From: Pseudomonadota bacterium
GTDB taxonomy: Bacteria > Pseudomonadota > Alphaproteobacteria > Caulobacterales > Caulobacteraceae
Assembly: GCA_023416055.1 (NCBI GenBank)
Contig: JAEZIH010000254.1
Coordinates: 1-11,972, forward strand
Direction: 5' to 3'
DNA: 11,972 nucleotides
The position numbers and the translations under genes were made by a program. The notes below the pieces were generated by a model. That model saw only the letters and a program-made list of their open reading frames with translations. It did not search any database and was not told where the DNA came from. Of this stretch, positions 5,969 through 11,972 are shown in pieces (the first letter of the stretch is position 1; every line of letters starts with the position of its first letter).

Positions 5969-7999
5969 ATGCAATCAGGACTTTCGCTGGCGGCCCAGGC
6001 CGTCCTGTCGCGGCGCGGCCTGCTGGGCGGGGCGTGCGCCCTGACCGCGGCGAGCGTGTTCCGGCCCGGCGTCGCGCGAGCCCGGGCTGCGGAGCCCTAC
6101 CCCTACGACGCCTTCTTCACGCCGGCGAAGACCCGGGCCGTCTGCCTGTCCCCTTCGGGTCGCCGGATCGCCGCTCTGCAGCAGACGGGCGACGCGGATT
6201 CGCCGGCCGGGGTCATCGAGCTGATCGAGGCCGAAGATCCCGAGGGCCAGCGCCGACAGGTGTTTCTGGGACCGATCGAGGCGGAGGCCATGGAGTGGGC
6301 CAATGACCAGCGTCTGCTGGTCCGGGTGGCCATCAAGCAAAGGACGGCCACGCGTTCCATTCCCGGATCCAACCGTCGCATCGGACCGGTGGAGTTCACC
6401 TCGCGCCGGGTGCTGTCGGTCAGCGCCGACACGAGCGAGGTGGCGGTGATGTTCCAGGACCAGCGCCAGCGCCTGCGCAACAGCATCGACATGGGCCGCG
6501 TCGTCGACCTGCTGCCGAACGATCCAGACCATGTTCTGATGACCGCCTGGGAGCGGGACGGGGTGCTGGGCCTGCATCGCGTCAACGTGAATACGGGTTC
6601 GGCCCAACGCATCGAGCGCGGCTCGTCGGGCACCTTCGCCTGGGACACCCAGGGCGGCGTTGCGGTGCTGCGCCATGATATCAACTCGCGCGGCACCCTG
6701 GAGACGGTCTACGCCCGCGCCCCGGGCGAGACAGCGTGGACGTTCGCCCGCCGCAACCGGATCGTCGATGCGCCCGACTTCTCGTGGGTGGCTGAGACCG
6801 AGCGGCCGGGCATCGTCCTCGTCACCGCCCGCAGCGAGGGCGAGGACACCGAGGCGGTGCGCGAGATGGACCTGCGCAGCGTCACGGTCGGCCCTCCGAT
6901 GAACGCGCGCCCGGGCCGGGACGTCATCTACGGCCTCACCGATTCCGCTGGAGCCTACCTGGGCGCGGCCTATTACGGCGAGCGGCTCGAGTACGAGTTC
7001 AACGAGGCGGGGCTGGCGGCGCATCATCGCGCCCTGAACCGCTTCTTCGACGACGACTGCGACGTGCGACTGACCGACGTCGACCGCAGCCGCAACCGTT
7101 TCATCGCCTTCGTGACCGGGCCTCGCGAGCCCGGTTCGTGGTTCTTCTACGACCGCGCGGCCCAGGCGATCGTCAATATCGGTTCGCGCCAGGACCTGGA
7201 CTTCGACCGCCTGGGGACCTGTGAAACCCTGCAGGTGACCACGCGCGACGGTGCGACGATCGAGGCCTATCTGACCGCTCCGCTGGGTGGCGCGCCCGGG
7301 CCTCTGGTGGTCCTGCCGCACGGCGGGCCCGAGGTGCGGGACACGCGCACCTGGGACCGCCAGGTGCAGGCCCTCGCCTCCCAGGGCTGGTGGGTGCTGC
7401 AGCCCAATTTCCGCGGCTCGGGCGGCTATGGACTTGAGTTCGCACGCCAGGGCTGGACCCGCTGGGGCGATCGCATGCAGGAGGATGTCGAGGACGCCGT
7501 CGCCCATGCCGTCTCCCTGCGCGGCCTCGACGCCGGCAAGGTGGCGATCATGGGAACCAGCTACGGGGGCTATGCGGCGCTGATGGGCGCGGTGCGCCGC
7601 CCCGACCTGTACAGGGCGGCCATCTCGATCTGCGGCGTGTCGGACCTGCCCGAGATCATGGCGTGGGAGGAGCGCGAGGACGACGTTCCGGGCAAGCCGA
7701 TCTACGAGTTCTGGACCAAGCGGATCGGTGACCCGAGAGTGATGGGCGCGGCGCTGGAGGCGGCGTCGCCCGCCCGGCGCGCCGGCGAGATCGCCTGTCC
7801 GGTGCTGCTGGTGCACGGGGTCGACGACGGGATCGTGCCGGTGGCCCAGTCGCGGCGCATGCGCGACGCCCTGCGCCGGGCCGGCAAGACCGTCGAGCTG
7901 ATCGAGATCGAGGACGCCGGCCACGCCGACTGGGAGGACGATCAGGAACTGGCCCTGGTAGAGCGCTACATCGGCCTGATCCGCTCCGCCTTCGCCTAG
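5969..7999 (+). CDS. Tat-exported S9-family peptidase (prolyl oligopeptidase-like, S9C/DPP type)
   Basis: This 676-residue serine hydrolase is built like acylaminoacyl-peptidase/dipeptidyl-peptidase members of family S9. It has an N-terminal beta-propeller region (about 45-415, with diverged repeats) followed by an alpha/beta-hydrolase domain (about 418-676). The catalytic triad is visible as Ser531 in GTSYGGYAA, Asp620 in HGVDDGIVP and His652 in DAGHADW, with the oxyanion-side HGGPEVRD at 451-458 and NFRGSGGYG at 480-488. The start carries a twin-arginine signal, SRRGLL at 14-19, a hydrophobic stretch and ARARA-A as a likely cleavage site near 40, so the folded enzyme should be exported to the periplasm. 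The ATG at 5969 has GAGGGGG eight bases upstream; a TTG ten codons earlier is less likely. The stop overlaps the stop of the convergent E1-like gene in CTAG. The substrate is unknown; small peptides are the family norm. Confidence 0.9.
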   Translation: MQSGLSLAAQAVLSRRGLLGGACALTAASVFRPGVARARAAEPYPYDAFFTPAKTRAVCLSPSGRRIAALQQTGDADSPAGVIELIEAEDPEGQRRQVFLGPIEAEAMEWANDQRLLVRVAIKQRTATRSIPGSNRRIGPVEFTSRRVLSVSADTSEVAVMFQDQRQRLRNSIDMGRVVDLLPNDPDHVLMTAWERDGVLGLHRVNVNTGSAQRIERGSSGTFAWDTQGGVAVLRHDINSRGTLETVYARAPGETAWTFARRNRIVDAPDFSWVAETERPGIVLVTARSEGEDTEAVREMDLRSVTVGPPMNARPGRDVIYGLTDSAGAYLGAAYYGERLEYEFNEAGLAAHHRALNRFFDDDCDVRLTDVDRSRNRFIAFVTGPREPGSWFFYDRAAQAIVNIGSRQDLDFDRLGTCETLQVTTRDGATIEAYLTAPLGGAPGPLVVLPHGGPEVRDTRTWDRQVQALASQGWWVLQPNFRGSGGYGLEFARQGWTRWGDRMQEDVEDAVAHAVSLRGLDAGKVAIMGTSYGGYAALMGAVRRPDLYRAAISICGVSDLPEIMAWEEREDDVPGKPIYEFWTKRIGDPRVMGAALEAASPARRAGEIACPVLLVHGVDDGIVPVAQSRRMRDALRRAGKTVELIEIEDAGHADWEDDQELALVERYIGLIRSAFA

Positions 8000-8730
8000 G
8001 CGCAGACCGGGCAGGCGGGGTCGGCGGCGAGAGCTGCCGTCCGGGCGGTCCCGGCCAGGCCGTCGTAGATCAGCAGCCGGCCCTCGAGTGATCGGCCGGC
8101 GCCGGTGATCAGCTTGATCGCCTCCAGCGCCGCCATCGAGCCGACGACGCCGGCCAGCGCCCCGACCACGCCGACGCGGGCGCAGGTCTCGGCCTCGGGC
8201 GGCGTCTCGGCGATGAGGCAGCGGTAGCAGGGGCGGCCGCGGAACACCCCGACCTGGCCGCTCCACCGGCCCAGGGCGCCCGACACGAGCGGTAGGCCGG
8301 CGGCGACGCAGGCCGCGTTGGTGGCGAAGCGGGTGTCGAAGTCGTCGGTCCCGTCCAGCACCACGTCGCAGCCCTCGAGCAGCCAGGCGGCGTTGTCCGG
8401 GGTCAGGCGTTCGGGCGCCGTTTCGACCTCCACGTGGGCGTTGAGGGCGGCCAGTCGCGTCGCGGCGGCCTCGACCTTGGCGTCGCGTACATCGGTCTCG
8501 GCGAAGATGATCTGGCGCTGCAGGTTCGACAGGGCGACCGCGTCGTGGTCGATCAGCCGCAGGGCGCCGACCCCGGCGGCGGCGAGATAAAGGGCCGCCG
8601 GAGCGCCGACCCCGCCCATGCCGACGACGCCGACCCGGGCGGCCTTCAGCCGCTGCTGGCCGGGGCCGCCGATTTCAGCCAGCACCAGATGGCGGGCGTA
8701 GCGTTCGATTTCGTCGTCGGAGAAGGTCAC
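7996..8730 (-). CDS. HesA/MoeB/ThiF-family E1-like adenylyltransferase
   Basis: Enzymes of this family adenylate the C-terminal glycine of a ubiquitin-like sulfur carrier such as MoaD (molybdopterin) or ThiS (thiamine). The 244-residue protein has the nucleotide loop VGMGGVG (36-42), acidic Asp61/Asp63 in LIDHD, the arginine region NLQRQIIF (69-76), Lys85 and DGTDDFDTR (126-134). Two zinc-binding CxxC pairs are present: Cys168/Cys171 and Cys240/Cys243. Cys183 aligns with the ThiF/MoeB cysteine before the VGVVGALAGVVGS helix. There is no rhodanese domain. GTG at 8730 is the start, and its N-terminus (SDDEIERYARHLVL) aligns with MoeB. MoeB fits slightly better than ThiF, but sequence alone does not settle the partner, and no MoaD or ThiS gene is in the window. 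It follows the BLUF gene by 31 to 32 bases on the same strand, so the two may share a transcript. Confidence 0.88.
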   Translation of the reverse strand: MTFSDDEIERYARHLVLAEIGGPGQQRLKAARVGVVGMGGVGAPAALYLAAAGVGALRLIDHDAVALSNLQRQIIFAETDVRDAKVEAAATRLAALNAHVEVETAPERLTPDNAAWLLEGCDVVLDGTDDFDTRFATNAACVAAGLPLVSGALGRWSGQVGVFRGRPCYRCLIAETPPEAETCARVGVVGALAGVVGSMAALEAIKLITGAGRSLEGRLLIYDGLAGTARTAALAADPACPVCA

Positions 8731-8761
8731 CGCCCCGAGATAGGCGGTCGGCGGCGCGGCG

Positions 8762-9151
8762 TCACGCGGCCTGGCGGAGATCCAGCAGAACCTCGGCCTC
8801 GCGCGCCGTGACGCGGGACAGGCAGTTCAGACCCAGCCGGTTGAGCAGGGCGGCCGGGTCGGCGCACAGCCCCATCGGCTCGTCGAGCCGGCGCGCCGTG
8901 ATCGGCGTGTCCAGCAGGACGCGGAAGCCGGTGTGGCGCGGATCCTCAAGCAGGCGGCGGACCAGGCGGTCAACGTCGGCGCGGGCGCCTTCGATGGCCT
9001 GCAGGATATGCCCCCGGTGGAACATGACGCAGCTGGTCAGGTGGTCACGCCGGTTGTTGCGCTCCGACACGCCGAGGATCTGGGCGATCGAGAGGGTCGA
9101 GACGCCGGTCGCGCCGACAGCTTCACTGGCGTAGATGACGCGATGGAGCAC
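8762..9151 (-). CDS. BLUF-domain blue-light photoreceptor, short stand-alone type
   Basis: BLUF proteins bind FAD and sense blue light. Numbered from the GTG start, the key residues are Tyr7 (VIYASEA), Asn33 (RNN) and Gln51 (HILQAIEG), the tyrosine/asparagine/glutamine set that rearranges around the flavin. The protein is 129 residues, essentially one BLUF domain (about 1-95) plus a short helical tail, with no output enzyme. At the semi-conserved tryptophan position of other BLUF proteins (W-S-M) the sequence reads M-G-L. GTG at 9151 is preferred over the ATG at 9172. AAGGA lies seven bases before the GTG, the ATG has no ribosome site, and a good -10 (TTTAAT) overlaps that ATG. The GTG start also aligns with known BLUF N-termini. 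If the ATG were used, seven residues (MPRKETG) would be added. It diverges from hslVU and precedes the E1-like gene. Confidence 0.85.
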   Translation of the reverse strand: MLHRVIYASEAVGATGVSTLSIAQILGVSERNNRRDHLTSCVMFHRGHILQAIEGARADVDRLVRRLLEDPRHTGFRVLLDTPITARRLDEPMGLCADPAALLNRLGLNCLSRVTAREAEVLLDLRQAA

Positions 9152-9170
9152 GCCTGTTTCCTTCCGAGGC

Positions 9171-9199
9171 ATTAAAGAGGGAATATAATGTCAATGTAA
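9171..9199 (-). promoter_or_regulatory. Predicted promoter of the BLUF gene
   Basis: On the minus strand, TTACAT (9199-9194) and TTTAAT (9176-9171) are separated by exactly 17 bases, with four and five of six matches to the sigma70-type consensus. Transcription would begin near 9164, leaving a leader that carries the AAGGA site for the GTG at 9151. The region is conspicuously AT-rich for this genome. Confidence 0.5.
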
Positions 9200-9257
9200 C
9201 GGCTTCCATTGGTGAAAATATGGCTGAGCGTGGCCTTTGGAATCCTGTGGCTTTCGC

Positions 9258-9286
9258 CTTGCCCCGCCGCATTGGCGCCTCCATCT
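9258..9286 (+). promoter_or_regulatory. Sigma32-like heat-shock promoter of hslVU
   Basis: CTTGCCC at 9258-9264 and CTCCATCT at 9279-9286 (seven of eight to CCCCATnT) match the two halves of a heat-shock promoter, with 14 bases between them. This fits the known heat-shock control of hslVU. Transcription would start about at 9292-9295, at the hslV ATG, so the message would be leaderless or nearly so. A GAATC, a CcrM-type methylation site, lies at 9240-9244. Confidence 0.5.
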
Positions 9287-9294
9287 GAAAAGGC

Positions 9295-9858
9295 ATGACG
9301 CACGACACCCACGCTTCCTCCGGGCCCGGCTGGCACGGGACCACCATCCTCGCGGTTCGCAAGAACGGCCGCACCGTCATCGCCGGCGACGGCCAGGTCT
9401 CGATGGGGCCGACCATCGTCAAGGGCGCGGCGCGCAAGGTTCGCACCCTCGCCGGCGGCAAGGTGCTGGCCGGCTTCGCCGGGGCCACGGCCGACGCCTT
9501 CACCCTGATCGAGCGGCTGGAAGCCAAGCTGGAGCAGTACCCGGGCCAGCTGGCGCGGGCCTGCGTCGACCTCGCCAAGGACTGGCGCACCGACCGCTAT
9601 CTGCGGCGGCTGGAGGCGATGCTGCTGGTCGCGGACCGCAACTCGATCTTCACCGTCACCGGGGTCGGCGACGTTCTCGAGCCGGAGTATGGCGTGGCCG
9701 CGGTGGGATCCGGCGGCAACTTCGCCCTGGCGGCTGCGCGCGCCCTGCTCGACCACTCCGACATGGACGCCGAGACCATCGCCCGCCGCGCCATGGAGAT
9801 CGCCGCCGAGATCTGCGTCTACACCAACGGCAACCTGACCGTGGAGACGCTGGACTAG
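9295..9858 (+). CDS. hslV: ATP-dependent protease peptidase subunit HslV (ClpQ)
   Basis: HslV is the proteolytic dodecamer of the HslVU protease in the cytoplasm and degrades unfolded and regulatory proteins handed over by HslU. The 187-residue protein keeps the family blocks [56 protein letters not shown] and the final [13 protein letters not shown]. The catalytic threonine is Thr16 in HGTTILAV, so a 15-residue propeptide must be removed, unlike E. coli where only Met precedes Thr1. An in-frame stop sits at 9286-9288, so the ATG at 9295 is the only possible start. The AAAAGG before it is one or two bases too close for a normal ribosome site, which agrees with a leaderless message. hslU follows after 62 bases. 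Confidence 0.97.
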   Translation: MTHDTHASSGPGWHGTTILAVRKNGRTVIAGDGQVSMGPTIVKGAARKVRTLAGGKVLAGFAGATADAFTLIERLEAKLEQYPGQLARACVDLAKDWRTDRYLRRLEAMLLVADRNSIFTVTGVGDVLEPEYGVAAVGSGGNFALAAARALLDHSDMDAETIARRAMEIAAEICVYTNGNLTVETLD

Positions 9859-9920
9859 CTTCACGCAACCGATCGCCGCGCCCCCTCCCGCCGGCGGCAG
9901 AGCCATCCTATCTCGGCGAC

Positions 9921-11222
<1,302 letters not shown>

Positions 11223-11228
11223 CGACGG

Positions 11229-11257
11229 TTGAAACAGGAACGGATGCGGAACATAAG
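11229..11257 (+). promoter_or_regulatory. SOS promoter of mmcB with LexA box GAAC-N7-GAAC
   Basis: TTGAAA (11229-11234) and CATAAG (11252-11257) form -35 and -10 elements with a 17-base spacer. Within the spacer and reaching the first base of the -10 is GAAC (11238-11241), seven bases, GAAC (11249-11252), the complement of the alphaproteobacterial LexA operator GTTC-N7-GTTC. LexA bound there would block polymerase. AAGGA at 11255-11259 serves as the ribosome site for the ATG at 11264. Confidence 0.8.
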
Positions 11258-11263
11258 GACCGC

Positions 11264-11722
11264 ATGCCCGCCGCCGCCCTGCACATAGAGCTGGTCTTCA
11301 GCCGGCCGGAGACGACCCAGTCCGTGACCCGCGGGGCGGCGCGGCTGCTGGTCGACATGGGCTATGCGCCGCTGCTGGAGGTCTGCCTGCCCAACGGCCG
11401 GCGGGCCGACGTGATGGCGCTGGGCCCGAAGGGCGACATCGTCATCTGCGAGGTCAAGTCGGGGGTCGAGGACTACCGCGTCGACCGCAAGTGGGGCGAG
11501 TACGGGCCGTACTGCGACGCCTTCTACTTCGCCGTGGCCCCCGAGTTTCCCGAGGGCGTGCTGCCGGACGAGCCGGGACTGATCGTCGCCGACGGCTTTG
11601 GCGGGGCGGTGGTGCGGGATGCGCCCCTGACGCCGCTGGCGCCGGCGCGACGCAAGGCTCTGACCCTGGCCTTCGCCCGGCTGGGAGCGATGCGAACGCT
11701 GCGGGATCAGGCCCCGGGCTGA
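11264..11722 (+). CDS. mmcB: MmcB-family DNA repair protein (PD-(D/E)XK nuclease-like)
   Basis: The 152-residue product matches the MmcB family (DUF1052), SOS-controlled proteins linked to mitomycin C resistance in Caulobacter. The core looks like a PD-(D/E)XK nuclease fold: Asp49 in RRADVMAL, then Glu63-x-Lys65 in DIVICEVKSG, followed by DYRVDRKWGEYGPYCDAFYFAV (70-91), the signature block of the family. Nuclease activity is inferred from the motif and is not shown here. The LexA box in its promoter agrees with the role. It begins 41 bases after hslU, with its own promoter. Its last 16 bases overlap the 3' end of the convergent gene at the right edge. Length and start are as expected. Confidence 0.92.
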   Translation: MPAAALHIELVFSRPETTQSVTRGAARLLVDMGYAPLLEVCLPNGRRADVMALGPKGDIVICEVKSGVEDYRVDRKWGEYGPYCDAFYFAVAPEFPEGVLPDEPGLIVADGFGGAVVRDAPLTPLAPARRKALTLAFARLGAMRTLRDQAPG

Positions 11723-11972
11723 GGCGGGTCGACCACGCGGCCGGACTCGCCCGCCGCCTGATGGGCGGTGGCGGTGGCGGCGCAGCCCATCAGCCGCTCG
11801 CCGGCGATCTCGACAAGGGCGGTCAGCGGCCAGACGCGGTCGCTCATGCCGTCGCTGCAGTCGGTGGCGGACAGGGTGACCTTCAGCGCATTGCCGGCCC
11901 CGGTGGTGGTTTCCCACACCGCCATGGTGCCCTGCATGTTCGGACCGCCCTGGGGCGCGCGCTGCTCGGGGC
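11707..11972 (-). CDS. Envelope protein of unknown function with CSDGMSDR motif (5' end beyond window)
   Basis: The reverse-strand frame ends with TGA at 11709-11707 and is open through the right edge, so this is the C-terminal part of a longer gene; an internal ATG at 11937 need not be the start. The visible 88 residues include MAVWETTTGAGNALKVTLSATD followed by CSDGMSDRVWPLTALVEIAGERLMGCAA. The block C-SDGMSDR-x-W/Y-P...L-GCA recurs in small exported proteins and lipoproteins of Proteobacteria; its two cysteines could form a disulfide. The last 20 residues are low in structure. A signal peptide or lipobox, if present, lies outside the window. It converges on mmcB with a 16-base overlap. Confidence 0.6.
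   Translation of the reverse strand, partial: PEQRAPQGGPNMQGTMAVWETTTGAGNALKVTLSATDCSDGMSDRVWPLTALVEIAGERLMGCAATATAHQAAGESGRVVDPPQPGA

Noticed and set aside
5975..8266. Very long minus-strand open frame opposite the S9 hydrolase
   Set aside because: The plus strand has a complete Tat signal and catalytic triad; the antisense product is arginine-, aspartate- and glycine-rich and matches nothing I know.
9189..9194. TTGACA on the minus strand as -35 of the BLUF gene
   Set aside because: No acceptable -10 lies 16-18 bases downstream; TTACAT with TTTAAT at 17 bases is better.
9237..9920. Upstream extension of the hslU frame through hslV
   Set aside because: HslU family proteins begin at [10 protein letters not shown] (ATG at 9921); the upstream part is a shadow of hslV.

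Overview
The window is a gene-dense, high-GC stretch of ordinary chromosome from an alphaproteobacterium, most likely a member of the Caulobacterales (Caulobacter/Brevundimonas/Phenylobacterium group). The grounds are the protein sequences themselves (HrcA, FabA/FabB/FabI, an HslV with a propeptide, MmcB), an alphaproteobacterial LexA box of the form GAAC-N7-GAAC, and a perfect CtrA-type box TTAA-N7-TTAAC. The genus is inferred and was not tested by any search. No tRNA, rRNA, CRISPR array, insertion sequence or phage gene was seen, and no gene-free stretch is longer than about 140 bases.

Layout from left to right: hrcA (minus, cut by the left edge) diverges from rph (RNase PH, plus). rph converges on fabI (minus). 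A small predicted secreted protein with four cysteines (plus, 2847-3365) diverges from fabI and converges on fabB. fabA and fabB form a minus-strand pair (transcribed fabA then fabB) for unsaturated fatty-acid synthesis. Upstream of fabA, on the same strand, lies a membrane-anchored or secreted protein with two bacterial SH3-like repeats. It diverges from a Tat-exported S9-family prolyl-oligopeptidase-like hydrolase (plus, 5969-7999), and a CtrA-type box lies between the two. The hydrolase converges on a MoeB/ThiF-like E1 adenylyltransferase (minus), which follows a short BLUF blue-light photoreceptor gene (minus). The BLUF gene diverges from hslV-hslU (plus), the HslVU heat-shock protease. 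mmcB (plus), a DNA-repair gene, follows with its own SOS-type promoter. It converges on the 3' part of a minus-strand gene with a CSDGMSDR motif that runs off the right edge.

Functionally the window mixes three core themes. Proteostasis and stress are represented by hrcA, hslVU and mmcB. Lipid synthesis is represented by fabA, fabB and fabI, with fabI detached from fabAB by one opposite-strand gene. The envelope is represented by the SH3 protein, the Tat hydrolase and the four-cysteine protein. The regulatory sites are the most informative part: a LexA operator inside the mmcB promoter, a CtrA-type box, a sigma32-like promoter ending almost at the hslV start codon, and a promoter that overrides the most obvious start codon of the BLUF gene. 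I did not find a convincing undescribed multi-gene system; the leads below are mostly local regulatory and protein-level oddities.
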